A stretch of 64,000 nucleotides of DNA, taken from positions 36,841,141 to 36,905,140 of the forward strand of contig OZ024857.1 in the NCBI GenBank assembly GCA_964017155.1. The letters run 5' to 3'. This document shows positions 50,394-62,794 of the stretch, one piece after another (position 1 is the first letter of the stretch; every line of letters starts with the position of its first letter). The DNA comes from Oasisia sp. SBJ-2009. Taxonomy: Eukaryota > Annelida > Polychaeta > Sabellida > Siboglinidae. The position numbers and the translations under genes are program-made. The notes under the pieces are model-generated. The model worked only from the letters and a program-made list of their open reading frames with translations, was not told the DNA's origin and made no database searches.

Positions 50394-51290
50394 ATGAGTT
50401 CGTTTCGTAGGATCATGTGATCAGTGTAGCATGTTTTATGCCTAACATATCGCGCACTTGGATTTCTGCCAAATAAAATGAGTATGTTTTGTAGGATCAT
50501 GTGATCGGTTCGCGGCAAGAAAACGCGGGTCATTTCTGCATAATGTCACGTGGATAGTTAAAATACAAAGAACACGTGATCAGTGCACGACAACACAAAA
50601 ACACAGTACGTTTGGTATGATCATGTGATCGGTCCGCGACAATAAAACGCGGTTCATTTATACATAATTTAAGAACACGTGATCAGTACATATGTAGAAA
50701 AAGTAGATGAAGTTAGGGACGACATAAGAAGTAAAAATTGGTTTAAGGGACTTTGACAGTAGGCTGTGAAGGCTGTTTTTAACGTGCGAAAAACTGCTTT
50801 TAGGGGAGCCTCCGTTATCTCGTGCAACTTAAGATCAAATACAAGGGAAATATATCATTGCCATTGGCATTGGTTATCAAAATTATTGCAACATTCTATT
50901 CACAATTGCTTACAATGAAATATAATTCAAAAATGTAAACGATGAAATACCAATTAAAACAATGTTGCATGTAGATGTCACAGGCATAAGAAATGTATTT
51001 TTGCCGTTATAAATTGAGAAATTACACAGATTTAATCAAGGTGTACGGGGGAGATGATGTAGAAATGGCCCGCATTTTCTTGCCGCGAACCGATCACATG
51101 GTCTTACAAAACATACTCATTTTAGTTGGCAGGAATCCAACTGCGCGATATGTTAGGCGGGTAAAACATGTTACACTGTAACGTAATCGGATGTGAAATT
51201 ACATATAACATGGGCGTTTGCCATATGAAATCAGTTCGTATAAGGCACGCCTTTGAACAACTTCATTGAGTCACAGAGAGAAGCAAAAAG
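50394..51290. repeat. Diverged direct and inverted repeats beyond the right arm
   Basis: A unit with ATCATGTGATCGGT(C/T)CGCG and AACACGTGATCAGT recurs in direct orientation near 50340-50430, 50470-50530 and 50560-50690. 51063-51180 is an inverted copy of about 50400-50525. No gene seen. Confidence 0.7.
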
Positions 51291-51305
51291 ACACTGTTTA
51301 GAACA

Positions 51306-52239
51306 ATGGCCGGTAGACCAGCAGCACCAGTACAATTTCTGCCTCCCAACGCTGTTCTCGTTCCAGCGGCTGTTGCACAAGAGAAACTCGGGCCATTCCA
51401 GTTGCGCTTAATGCTTGACGACGACGTTCATCCACAGATTGCATGGCTTGCTGCACAAGGGTTGTTAAAAAACAGTTTCGACTGCCCTCGTTGCGCAATC
51501 CCATGCAGTTTCGTCGCATAACATGACACCCAGGAGGGATGGCGGTGGAAGTGTCGTCGATGTCATCAGAGACACGGTGTGCGAGAAGGCTCTTTTTTCA
51601 AGAGCAAGGTTCCCCTAGGGAAACTGGTTTGGTTTATGTTCTCATGGGCCACTGAGATTCCGCTAAAGCCTACACCATGTTACCTGGCAACTGACGCTAT
51701 CGCCAAGAACAGCCGTGGACTGGGGGAACTTTGTGAGGGATATCTGTGCGCAAGATGTGCGACTAAACCCGCGACAGCTGGGAGGTTTCGACAACAATGG
51801 CCAGCCCATTGTTGTTGAAATCGACGAGTCGTATTTCTTTCGCCGGAAGTTCAACAGAGGGCGACGAGTCAACGGCCTGTGGGTTTTTGCTGCCATAGAA
51901 AGGGACAGCGGGCGCTGCATGATGGAGGTTGTGCCCGACAGAACAGCACAAACACTGCAGCCACTGATCCAACAATGGTGTCTCCCGGGCACCCACATCA
52001 TTTCCGATGGTTGGGCTGCTTATAACAACCTGTCGCAGCTGAACGGGGGTGTGTATCTTCGTGACGTAGTGGTACACCAGGAGAACTTCGTCGATGTACA
52101 CCCGGAGATACACACTCAAAACGTGGAGAATATGTGGATGCGGGCAAAACGCAAGTGTTACGTACAATATGAACATACAGTACATGCAACTACATTAATT
52201 GAAGGAAACATATGTAAATACATTTATATTTTTTTTTAA
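51306..52239 (+). pseudogene. Merlin-type (IS1016/ISXO2-like) transposase, broken
   Basis: A zinc-ribbon N-terminus (FDCPRCAIPC...WKCRRCHQRH) and GVREGSFFKSKVPLGK lie in one frame, interrupted by a TAA at 51519-51521. The DDE domain follows in the +1 frame from about 51715: VEIDESYFFRRKFNRGR, WVFAAIERDSGR, HIISDGWAAYNNL and NVENMWMRAKRK. These are the catalytic aspartates and final E/N-rich block of the ISXO2-like fold used by Merlin transposons. One stop and one frameshift inactivate it. Inverted termini could not be identified with confidence. Confidence 0.9.
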
Positions 52240-52429
52240 TCTGCTTATCCAATGATGTGTAGCATGTACGGACTGGGACTCTTTTAGAAACGCGTCTAAC
52301 GACATTCATGCAGATATGCAGATACTGTGACATCATACATAAGCTTCTGCCAGGATCTGTGTATTCCCCAAAAGAGTGTGAAAGTGTTCGGCAACGATAA
52401 GCCCTGGTTCACCAAAAACCTGAACATTT

Positions 52430-53300
52430 AATTATATAAATAACAACGTTATGCCATTTTAAATTCAATTTTATTCAAATATTTATCAAAAGAAAACACA
52501 CAAATGAGCTCATTGGTAGTTTTTCTTTAGGTCCTCCACACTCCGCAACGTCGTCGATAGAGCGTTGACCTCTGCCGTCACAGCATTCCATCCCCTTTTC
52601 TGTCCCTGTTCGACAAGATTGATTTGAATCGGCCTTGCGACAGTTTTGTTTATAAAAAATAAATAAACCTTTAATGTTTTTTTTATTAAATCATGATTAC
52701 AAATAATAAAATATGCCGTGTTAGGGCCGTGAACATGTCCACAATCGAAAGAAATCGCCTCCGTTGTTTTGGTGCCAATGCGAGGTTAGAAATTAACTTT
52801 TTAAAAACATTACAAAAATAACAAAACTTAAAATCATGATTACAAATAATAAAGCATGCGGTCTTAGGCCCGCGGACATGTCCACACTCGAAAGAAATCA
52901 TCTGAGACAGCTGCATGCAGACATTAGAACGTTTCTCGCAATTATATAACCTGTCACAGGGTTTGGGAGGGCTGGCGGGAAGCCCCCATGCACATATCAA
53001 AAGAACATCTGCAATGGTGATAAATTTAAAGTTAGTATAATCTAATCAATTTGACATTATCTCAGCAGAACTATAATGATAGCAACTGATATACGCCCTC
53101 TAGCTCATGTGCATACCAGTTATTCATGTCCAGACTCGAAAGAAATCACCTCCGTGGTTATGGTGCCTATGCGAGGTTAGAAATGAACATTTAAAAAACT
53201 TTAAAAAAAATAACAAAACTTAAAATCATGATTACAAATAATAAAGCATGCGGTCTTAGGCCCGTGAACATGTCCGCAATCGAAAGAAATCGCCTACAGC
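52430..53300. repeat. R139 repeat, third locus, interrupted
   Basis: The head (about 52436-52640) and tandem units (52690-52905 and 53125-53300) are separated by about 220 bp of unrelated DNA. T2 is absent: the last unit passes directly into CGCCATATTTGCCGCAGAAAG, the sequence found just outside T2 in the right arm. Confidence 0.82.
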
Positions 53301-53359
53301 TCGCGCCATATTTGCCGCAGAAAGTTAACGATATTTATGTCTTTAAATTGCTCTAAAAC

Positions 53360-53508
53360 ACAAATTAAATTTTTTTAATCTGACTTCTTCGTACCGGAAG
53401 TGATGCAGAATCACATTGAGAATACATACACATGGATATAAGGTGAAAAAAAACGGTTTTAAAAGGCCGTAATAATTTAGGCCAGTTAAGTATAAGATTA
53501 CCTATTTT

Positions 53509-53580
<72 letters not shown>
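53360..53580. repeat. Dispersed block plus (TA)n, third copy
   Basis: AATCTGACTTCTT, AAGTGATGCAGAATCACAT and GGCCGTAATAATTTAGGCC, then (TA)n; same order as at 6298-6607 and 43727-44120. Confidence 0.85.
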
Positions 53581-53582
<2 letters not shown>

Positions 53583-54019
53583 GACATACAAGTAATTGTT
53601 TAATAAAAAATAACAGGCATAATATGCAATCTGTATAGCCAAGTTGACTCATGCTTCACCATGCATGGTTTATTCCACTTTCTGAAGTCTAATTCACGAA
53701 CATAGTGGAGTTAGGATGATAACTTGGATCTAGTGCGAGTGGTGACCAAGATGAGCAGAGGTCCAACCTGCAAGGTAGACCAACTCGGACTATAGGATAA
53801 CTCGTTTGAAAAGCGCCTTTATTATGCCTATTGTTGTAGAATATATATGGCCCCGTCCAGTGCAAAATCCAGGCTACGCCACTGTTTGACAGCGAATGTT
53901 AACCCTGTGCTGACCTCAGACCAACGTAATCAGACACGTTCACAGCCGTCCTTGGCGCTGTCCCCGACTTCCAGCTCTACACTTGCCGCTCACAGTAGCC
54001 TATTGTCCTTTGTCTTATT

Positions 54020-54300
54020 GCCAGAGCAGCTCTGGCAATAAGGATGACTTCTGCGCTCTTTGCCTGAGCTGTTCTGGTGATCTCTCTCATCTCAATTTCC
54101 CGGCCAAGATCGTTTAATTCACTCACAAAACTAGACCAGAGCGTCATATTTATCTGAAGTAATTACTATGTCGACGTGCGTGTGCTGACAATATCGCCAA
54201 CCGGACGTGCATGCATATCCCCACACATCCACTTCTGCTTTGGCAATAAGGACGACATCCGCGCTTATTGCCAGAGCTGCTCTAACGATAGCCTAAGCCA
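54020..54300 (+). repeat. About 220-bp hairpin-core repeat, third locus
   Basis: TTGCCAGAGC/GCTCTGGCAA inverted pairs and GTAATTACTATGTCGACGTGCG as in the arm copies. Lies 200 bp before the PLPP C3 exon. Confidence 0.75.
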
Positions 54301-54502
54301 ACTGTTTTACCAAAATGTCTGGGTCATCGTAAATTGTGGTTCGGTGAATTGCCCGTTAATTAATTCCCGGCCAAGCTGTTTCAATGTCAAGGAACAGACA
54401 ACAGGTGCGAAGCCTAAAAGAGGACACTCCTTATCATATGAACATAATATTATTGTGTATATCAATTCAGGATTTTCCTATGTTTGTCGTGTGTCTTGCT
54501 AG

Positions 54503-54679
54503 TTTTACCTGCAAGCGAGAATGACCCGTCCACAGCTCTATCACCTCAAGGCAGTGCTGCAGGTAGCAGCAGTGTGGATAGCAATTTGTGTGAGTGTTTC
54601 GAGAATCTCTGACTACATGCATAACTGGAGTGACACGCTGGGAGGAGCGGTATTTGGAATTGGTGTTGCTGTGTTTGTG
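54503..54679 (+). CDS. Phospholipid phosphatase exon 5 (motif C3)
   Basis: 177 bp between GTCTTGCTAG and GTGAGT, phase 0 at both ends. It begins FYLQARMTRPQLYHLK, then a membrane helix, motif C3 as S233-R234-x5-H240-x3-D244 (SRISDYMHNWSD), and a final hydrophobic segment. C3 supplies the histidine and aspartate that complete the catalytic triad. It joins in phase to exon 4 of the right copy (42904). It lies outside the palindrome, so the left copy has no matching exon in this window. The true start includes TTTTACCTGCAAGCGAGA upstream of the first ATG. Confidence 0.93.
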
Positions 54680-54746
54680 GTGAGTACTGTGTTCACTGTC
54701 TGTTGTGTCTATGTTATTCCTTACATATAAACAAAAGTAAAGGCAA

Positions 54747-55107
54747 GTTCTTATATAGCGCAGTATCCAGCCCTCAGGACCGTTCAAAGCGCTTTACACT
54801 TTACTTCCCTGACAGACCTGTTCACTCAGACACCATCTCGGCTTCTCTGGGAAGCATCCAGCCATGTGCTACAATTAATGCACGAAGGCTGCTCCTACAC
54901 ATAGCCACCACTGTCTATGGTCAGGTACTCATTTATACAGCTGAGTGAACTGGAGCAATGTATAATATAAATAACTTGCTCAAGGTTTTAACACCGCAGC
55001 AAAGAGTTTAAAATCAATTGATCTTAAACTCTTTGACCGCAGCACAAGATTCGGAGCCGGGTTCTCGTAGTCGAGGGTCCGAAACTCTACCCCTGAGCCA
55101 TTGCGCT
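54747..55107 (-). repeat. tRNA-derived SINE, copy 3, with a 35-bp hairpin insert
   Basis: Same SINE family, diverged (box B region GGAGCC). It is interrupted at 55002-55036 by a small palindrome flanked by CCGCAGCA on both sides. Confidence 0.8.
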
Positions 55108-55109
55108 CT

Positions 55110-56600
55110 ACTGGACAGCTCTTACATATATGTTGTCTGAAGTCATGATCAGACAGGTGTGGATTTTGGTATAATTGGGACCACTGGCGTTGTTTGTGTG
55201 TTTCTGTCACTAATGGACCCATACGGGTAGTTAACAAATAAAACAGTTGAGTAAAAAGCCTTAATTTAAGTCGGTTTGACAATACTGTGAATTTGTAATT
55301 ATTAATGAAATGTTTTTTTGGTAAATCATAGTCACTGCCTAGTGTCTTCACAATAATTATATAATTGGCATTTTCGCTGGTTATTTATACCAGTTGGCCA
55401 GAACTACAGCCAAACTGTGTGAATGCAGTAATATAACGGATCATTAGTGGTTTCAGTCAAGATGGTGGTGTCTGGCACTCTGCCAGTCGAGTTATCAGAA
55501 TGCAATTGATACCAATAACGTGTATATTTCACTCTAAATAGTCACCTACAAGCGACAATATATCTTCACATATATCTTCAGCAATATTTCACCAACAGTT
55601 AATTTTCCATAAATTCAGTTGTATTTATTCTGATGTTCATTTAATTATCTTTAAAATGGTGTGCCTATATTCAGCTATCTATGCCGTTTACAGGCATCAA
55701 ATGGGTTATTGACTCAGCTCCAGTCAAGGGTCAATTGTATCTTAGTCAAGAGTCGGTGCAACAATAGCAGGCAGAGGATGTCCAGCTCCATTAGCGGGTG
55801 GGGAGAAGTCAAGGTATAGAGAGGGGTCTCTAGTATTCAGCCTGCAGCTGTACCTCCAGGCGTAAACAGGTAAATTACGACCATTTTTGAAATCCCATAA
55901 TATGCCCTACAAAAGACCATGCAAAAATGCATTTCTTCTACAAAATTACACTACACCAAGATGTGTTTACGCAAAGTTATTTAAAAAAAGTAACTAAACT
56001 GTTTTTGTTTAATAGACAAACTGTTATTTTTAACAGGTTTTAGGCACTGAAGGACCTCAGGGGCTTTTGTAATGATTCAATCTAACTTAGATTGCTCTTG
56101 CATTGTGGCTCTACTCTAAGATATGTCTATAAAAATGTGAACATTAGATCTTCAATGGTTTCTGAGATGTGACTGCTAATTGCAGACGCAGAGTGATGCC
56201 ATAAGTCCGTTGAATCTTCGACAGAAAGGATAAAAACAGTAAACGCATATAATAGTATAAATACATGGGAAACAATTTTATTCATACCTCCCTATTCATC
56301 TATTCAACATTGTATGGTCCATAGAAACATTCATTTTATTAAGCTTCTCATACAAAACTTGATAAAGTTAAAAAGTAAAGCCTGAAATGTGAAGAATGAA
56401 TCCTTGTGAAGTGTGCTGAAATGGGAAAATATGTCACTAAAATCAGAAAATAGAGGAAACTCTCAAATTATTTACCGATAGAGTGAAACTAAATCTAACA
56501 AATATGTGGCTGAATTGTGGGTGTAAAATATTCTACCGGAATCAGCATAATAAATGCTAGATCAATAAATGCATTTAAAAATCATGCAACTACACAAATG
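55110..56600. other. Gene-free stretch after PLPP exon 5
   Basis: AT-rich; no exon or repeat recognised. Confidence 0.5.
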
Positions 56601-56766
56601 ATGTTCTACTAAGATGGTATATTATGACTATGAACAACCACTAACTGTTAAAAAAAACTACGAAGTTTCGATGATAGCTTATGAAAATCTGATCATTGAG
56701 GAACCATGTGTGTTCTGTGATTGTAATCGATCTAAGGTATCCTCCGACAATCCTTCCCTGTTTCAG

Positions 56767-57054
56767 ACGAAGTTCACATTGGCTCTTCCCATGTATCCTA
56801 CTCAGACTGTCAGCTCTGAAGGAGAGATGGAACAGGACATTGAAACTGACAGCAGTTCATCGAGTGACTCATATTCCGTCCGTAAACACAAGAACACCAG
56901 ACGAATAAAAAAAAGACAGCGGATATTCAAAATGGATGCTCAGGTCGAATACTTTCGAAATTATGAAACATTGATCACACAGTTAACCAAGTACGACAAT
57001 TTATGCACACATTTTGCATACAATTTAAAGGGTTATCCAAATTTTGCAAGATAA
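56767..57054 (+). CDS. Candidate terminal exon of PLPP (cytoplasmic tail)
   Basis: The pyrimidine-rich acceptor CCTTCCCTGTTTCAG precedes a 95-codon open block to TAA, in phase 0 as needed after exon 5. It begins TKFTLALPMYPTQTVSS, then an acidic/serine run and a Lys/Arg cluster, a composition that suits a cytosolic tail. It is longer than usual for PLPP tails. An alternative in-phase terminal exon is 57471-57548 (25 codons, starting LDNPQKDVRSR, after TTTTATTTGCAG). Neither can be chosen without RNA evidence. Confidence 0.3.
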   Translation, partial: TKFTLALPMYPTQTVSSEGEMEQDIETDSSSSSDSYSVRKHKNTRRIKKRQRIFKMDAQVEYFRNYETLITQLTKYDNLCTHFAYNLKGYPNFAR

Positions 57055-57059
57055 TACTG

Positions 57060-58600
57060 ATCATTCACAAGTAATTATTTTAATAAATATTTACCACATA
57101 ATGTTTTTACAAAAACGAATACTTGTTTCCGTATTAGGTTTACCTTGCTGTAAGGTCACACACTTCAGGCAGTACTCTTGTGGCATCTGCAAAGATATTA
57201 ATAATTATATTAATGTGTCTCATTTCCAGTGATCTATTTAACCATGCACATGTTTTAGGCCGTATTCGTGGACGGAGCAAGTGAGACATTTGGCCGGCTC
57301 GCCCCGCCCCCGAATGTGGATTTATTTTATACTTCTCCTTGTGGTCTATCATTGGAAAAAAGCTAAATCCTAAGCCGCCTGTTTCTCGATTTGGAACAAG
57401 GTCCAGAGAGCCAGAAAAGCTTCAGAGCAAGTAGAGGCAGAGTTAATTGACATCATACTTTTATTTGCAGCTCGATAATCCCCAAAAAGATGTCAGGAGC
57501 AGAACGGCGATGTCTACATCAACTGTGCCGATTAGAAAGATACGATAAGCCGCGATTGCCTCTGGAAAATGACAACAAAATGGTGTAGTCCTGACACATT
57601 CAGTTGCATGGTCAGGCAGTTTCACGAGGGCATGCAAGCTCAGGTTTTCTCTCCGTTGCCTTCCCAGTTATCAACCGCGTAAATCAAGGGTGTGTGTTTG
57701 GACCTACTCTCTTCAGCACGATGTTCCCGTCTTCAGTGAGGGCAATGATGGTATCTTACGTATCTACATCACACGTCTAATGATTCAACGTGAGAAGATT
57801 TCAAGCGATGATACAGGCGTTGCAGTATGTTGCCGATCTTTGATGAATGTGCTATTTATTAACAGCAGATCTGAGCAACTAATGCTAAATAACGTGGACT
57901 GATTCTTCAATCTATAATTAATTTAGTAATTTATACATGTGACAACTTCAGCATAATCATTAGCACCGCATGCATATGTATATTCTTGCATAAAACTGTA
58001 ATAACTAGATATATGAGCGTAAATGAAGTATTCTCCTAAGCTTAATTTACAGCAGCATGATTTTGCGGCCCTTGCTAATGCATAATAATAGATGTACCCG
58101 CATAAATGTCTACAAATTGATTAAATCAACATGCATACGTTACTGTGTACATAAAACATTATGCAAAGACGAATTAATAAAAGGTGCTACTAATATGATG
58201 TTATGCAGCAAATCCTTTACAAATGATACTTTATGCATTGTAGTTCCTCATTTAGCCCCTTTTGGTAGTGATTTCGGATCATATCATACCATATCATACC
58301 ATATAAATTATTTCACTTCGTTCTAAATAAAGTGTTAATTTGAACATTTTATAATTAAAACGTTTAGACAATTACGACCCACTACCTTGAAGGGCTAGAT
58401 GGGAGAGTATTGTTAAACTGGAGTTACTGTATTCCATGCAACTATGCATAAATCGAGCCATTCTGCATTTGAATTGGCAAACAATCTGCTAAAAGTGGCA
58501 CCATATTAACACGTCTCCCGCGAAGATCTGTACTGTTGAATCACACTTTATTTCGCATCAGTATTTTTCACAACAGTGTAGCAGTCGAGCGATTATGACT
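57060..58600. other. Intergenic stretch between PLPP and its paralog
   Basis: No gene recognised, apart from the alternative tail exon noted at 57471-57548. Confidence 0.5.
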
Positions 58601-58721
58601 AGCTTTGGCCATCTGGCGGATAGAGGATGGCATCGGAATAGAAATAATATCCGCTAGAGCGCAGCGTAACAAACACAATACGTCACACATGCCATTAAGG
58701 TAATACAAACAGCAGGTGATA

Positions 58722-58770
58722 ATGGATTGTAGACTGCGAATTCTGATCGATTGCTTGTCACTTTTAATAG
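58722..58770 (+). CDS. PLPP paralog B, exon 1
   Basis: ATG at 58722 reads MDCRLRILIDCLSLLI and ends one base into a codon at GTAAGG. Same MD start and phase as exon 1 of the duplicated gene but five codons shorter. The 80 bp upstream align with the right-copy leader (shared GAAATAATATCCGCTAGAG), which supports a tandem duplication. Confidence 0.82.
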
Positions 58771-58779
58771 GTAAGGCGT

Positions 58780-59540
58780 GAAATACCTTATATGTTAATA
58801 ATTAATGTCCTAGAAAGAGCATGGCATAAGAGGTGCACATGTGTGAAAAGTTCAATTTAAGCTGATGTTTGGACACTAGATAATTTCACATCAGTTAGTA
58901 TAGTGCTGAAAAACCTAGTTTGCAAATGTAAAGTGGATGACAGTTATCAAGATAAAAAAATCTACTTTAAACTAATAATGTTGATTTCTCGCGAAAACCG
59001 CCATCATTGTTGAATAAACATCACCAAAGAAGAACCAACGAGTGGAAGAGGAACAATGCAAATAGTAACTGAAATAGATTAGCGATTTGGAGCGCTTCCA
59101 CAACGATGTAAATCGCGGATATATTTATTTTAAAAAGATGCATTATGGGAGGTTAAAAAAATTGAAACTGGAGGACGAATCATAAACTGGAGATTTGGTC
59201 TCACGCGCGGGAGGGCGGCAGATGGGTGCGAAAAGCGGGAGGCTGCCGCATAAAGCGGGAGACTTAACAGGTGTGTGAATTATATCTGTAATAAATGTTT
59301 CTTCTTTGTAACAGGCTGTAAATTAAGGATTTGGATAGGATCTAGTCAAACTAAATGCGTAATATGGCGGCGCCCAGTGGTCGATGATATCCTCTTGGTC
59401 ACATATCTTCTAAACGGTAAGTTCTTATGTATGCTTGGGCAATGGGTGTTCAGCCGTTACACCATTGATTGAACTCATTCCAAAATAATATAATCTAACC
59501 TTTTAGTCATTTAAATCAAAAGAATCACCAAAGATAATAA
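58780..59540. other. Intron 1 of PLPP paralog B
   Basis: No gene. A GC-rich patch with repeated GCGGGAG (59208-59262) stands out from the AT-rich background. Confidence 0.5.
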
Positions 59541-59547
59541 AATCGTG

Positions 59548-59551
59548 TGTC

Positions 59552-59627
<76 letters not shown>

Positions 59628-59836
59628 TGTGTGTGTCTGTGTGTGTGTGTCTGTGTGTGTGTCTGTGTGTGTATGTGTGTGTATGTGTGTGTCTGTCTGT
59701 GTGTGTTTGTGTCTGTGTGTGTCTGTGTGTGTCTGTGTGTGCGTGCGTGCGTGTGTGTATATGTGATTGTGTCCCTGTGTGCGTGTGTTTGTGTGTGAGT
59801 GTGTGTGAGTGTGTGTGCGTGTGTCTGTGTGTGAAC
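59548..59836. repeat. (GT)n array with CTGT and GTAT variants
   Basis: About 290 bp ending just before exon 2 of paralog B, matching the position of the CA/GT array next to exon 2 in the other PLPP gene. Confidence 0.95.
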
Positions 59837-59865
59837 TCTATGTCCTCATGTGCTGGTGCTTGCAG

Positions 59866-60020
59866 TGATTCTACCATTCGTCATCATTCTGGCCACTGAA
59901 ATGAAGCCAGTCCAGCGTGGATTCTGTTGTTACGACGAGAGCTTGAGTAAGCCGTACACACCGTCGACAGTGCCCTTTTGTACGGTCATGTTTTTTGGTG
60001 TTTTGCTAAACATTGGCATG
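59866..60020 (+). CDS. PLPP paralog B, exon 2
   Basis: 155 bp, identical in length and phase to the other copies. Reads [23 protein letters not shown], then PSTVP with the conserved proline, then a hydrophobic helix. Flanks are GCTTGCAG and GTATGT. Confidence 0.92.
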
Positions 60021-60339
60021 GTATGTTTCATTTAGCATTTATGTATCTAAAAATAAAAAATACATTGCACTATAGAGTGCGGATATTTTGTATGTATGCA
60101 ACATGATGTTCACGCCCTATATGATTCAACCACATTATTTCTGTGTCACCGAAACCCGGCAGGTGTGATTGTAAGTCTTGGTGGACAGCTCACCTGGAAG
60201 AAGGAAAGACCCACGAACAAACCGCACTATAGGGCAGCGTTGCAATGGCTATGATGTCCCAATTTATTATGAATGGCACGGTTACCGAGGGACCCCGGCC
60301 ATGGTGACAAATCGGGGAAGTCTGTGTGGATCATCCCGC

Positions 60340-62790
60340 CGGCAGCGACCCAGATGTGATGTCCGGAGGGGAAGTCTCAATGTGGGTGGATACCACTAGA
60401 GGTGGTGAACATGATGAACGAGGAAGCTAGAGATGTCGTGTATATAAGAGACGAAATGGAAGGGTGACCGAGCAAGGGTATTGGATGGAGAGTGTAAGAT
60501 GCTACACGCAGGTGGAGATGGAAGGAGTAATAGGGTGGGCATCATAGTAATAGAGACGTTGTGAGAGTAGAAATGTGGTAATGAGAGAAAACAGCTGGTT
60601 TTGCAGCATGTCCATATATGGGCTTCAAACAGGAAGGGCAGAGGGAGAGAAAAGGGCGTTCAGAGAAGAGATACAGAAAATTGTGGGTGAGGTGGAAGCA
60701 CATGTGATGTTATGCATAGCGGGTGATTTCAATGACTACAAGCCCCTCGTTTTCGTTATTCGTATGCAGAAGAAGGCGAAGGTAAAAAGTGTGGGGCGAA
60801 ATACAACTAAATGGTGGAAATGTCACGGGACACGGCCAGTGCTTACTGAAATACAGTGGCATCTGAGATTGGGAAACTACGACCAACGATAAGAACGGTG
60901 GAAGAAAAGAAATTCTTTAAAGATGCATTTAATGGATTAACGAAGGAGCTGTGCGGCAGGCCGTCTGGTAAGAGAGGAAGTGCCTCGAAGAGCAAGAACC
61001 AGACATGGTGGATTGAGGACGTAGCTCAAGCAATCAGTCAGAGAAATGAGAGATGTATGAAAGGAGATGGAAGTGATGTGATCAAAGAGAATGGCGGACA
61101 ACCTGATGTGGCAATGCAACACCTGTACGGACAGAAAAAGAAGAAAGTTAGGAGAGCTGTGGATAAAGCAAAGAGAGAGATGGAAGAGGAGCTATATAGA
61201 AAGCTCGATGAAGATAGTGGAAAGAAAATGATCTCTAAGATGGCTCATGAGATGGATGAGGATAGCAAGGACGTGAAAGCTGGAACAGTGATAAAACACA
61301 AGTGCGGAAAGCTAGTGACAGAGAGGTCAGAGGTGCTACAGGTATGGGATGAGTACTTCAAGACTTTGTTTAATCAAATGGAAAAGACAGAACTGGATCT
61401 ACCTAGTGCAGCTGAATGAGAACTAAGGGTGGATGAGACCAGGGATGATGAGATAGAGGAGCAATGAAGAAGATGAAAAACGGTAGGGCGGCAGGCAGTG
61501 ATGACTTGCGAATACAGATGCTGGCGGTGGCTGAGCAGGATATAATATGGTGGACAAAACAAAAAAGATTGCTGAAAACCTGCACGAGAGAGGGGAAGAT
61601 CACAGAGGGGTGTAGAACGGAGTGTTTGTCCCAGTATGGAAAAGAAAGGGAGACACACATGACCCTGGAATATATATAGGTATTACCTTGCTAAGCCATA
61701 CGTTGAAGTTGCTGGAAAGAATCCTGGATGGCAGAATAACAGCAAAACTGGTGTGATGTTTGCCTTAAGACAGAATTCATAGACCTGGAGAAAGTATATG
61801 ATACTATACCGAGAGAAATGGCAATGGCGACACTGAGGTGGATGGGGGTCCCAGAGGAAGCGGTCAGGATGGTGTTGTGTGGGCCGGGAGTGTCAGGAGA
61901 ATTCAAACTAGATGTTGGCCTTGTTGTTTATCGCTGTGGTGGAACTTATATATAGAATGATTGGTATGAAAGAGATACTCCGGAAACTATTCTAGGCAAA
62001 TGACCTGGCAGTAGTAGGGCAGGGGGACGCACATCTCGAAGAACAGCTGATAGAGTGGAAAGAAATTATGTTCAGCAGATTCGGGCTGAGAGTACGTTTC
62101 GAGAAAACGACGTAATGTGGGTGGGGCAATGAAAGAAAGAGAGAGCTGGAAATACACCTGGATACGAAGGGATGGCAATTTGGACACCGAAATTCGCAGG
62201 AGGATTAGTTTTGATTACCTGGGTGGAGCGATATGAGGGAATGGGAATTTGGACACGGAAATTCGCAGGAGTATTACACCAGGGGCGAACGCTTGGAAGA
62301 AAAGATTATGGAAGACAAAGGATATCTCCTAAACTGAAAGGAAAGGTGTCCATCCAGGCATACATGTACAGGTAAAGGCGTTGGGACGAACAGAGACCCA
62401 ATAGGAGAAGGTGCGGGTTTGCGAAAAGAACTGGATAAAGAGGATCGTGGGAGTTAAGAGAGCTGACAATAGAAGAATGAATAAACTGAGAGTGGAGTTG
62501 GAGTGAAGGAAAGCTTAAAGACGAAATTTGCGAAAAGTAGGTTGAAATGGGCCGGTCATGAGGAAAGAATGGGAGATGAAAATTGGCAAAAGAGAGCAGA
62601 TGCCCAGAAAGTAGAGAGAAAATGGAGGCGAGGAATACCGAGAACGCGTTCGGAGGACTGCATAAATACAGATCTGGAAAGAGTAAAAGGAGATTGGAGA
62701 ACAACTGCAAAAGATAGGAGTTGGAGACTGTTGATAGATAAAGTAGCGAGAAAACAGCGAGGAAAGACAAGACGTCAGTAGCCATGGCTA
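60340..62790 (+). pseudogene. Decayed RTE-like non-LTR retrotransposon in paralog B intron 2
   Basis: Broken frames show the RTE order. Endonuclease: VNMMNEEARDVVYIRDEMEG, then MSIYGLQTGRAEGEKRAF and CIAGDFNDY. Linker: TWWIEDVAQAI and VWDEYFKTLFNQ. RT start: MKKMKNGRAAGSDDLRIQ and LEYIGITLLSHTLKLLE. C-terminus: RLKWAGHEERMGDENWQKR and VKGDWRTTAKDRSWR. At least five frameshifts or stops; the YADD region is not recognisable. Nearly full length, sense to the host gene. It is more GC-rich than its surroundings. Confidence 0.85.
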
Positions 62791-62794
62791 GCCT

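Noticed and set aside
60575..61419. Host protein-coding genes in this stretch
   Set aside because: The ORFs match successive RTE-like endonuclease and linker regions and are broken by frameshifts.
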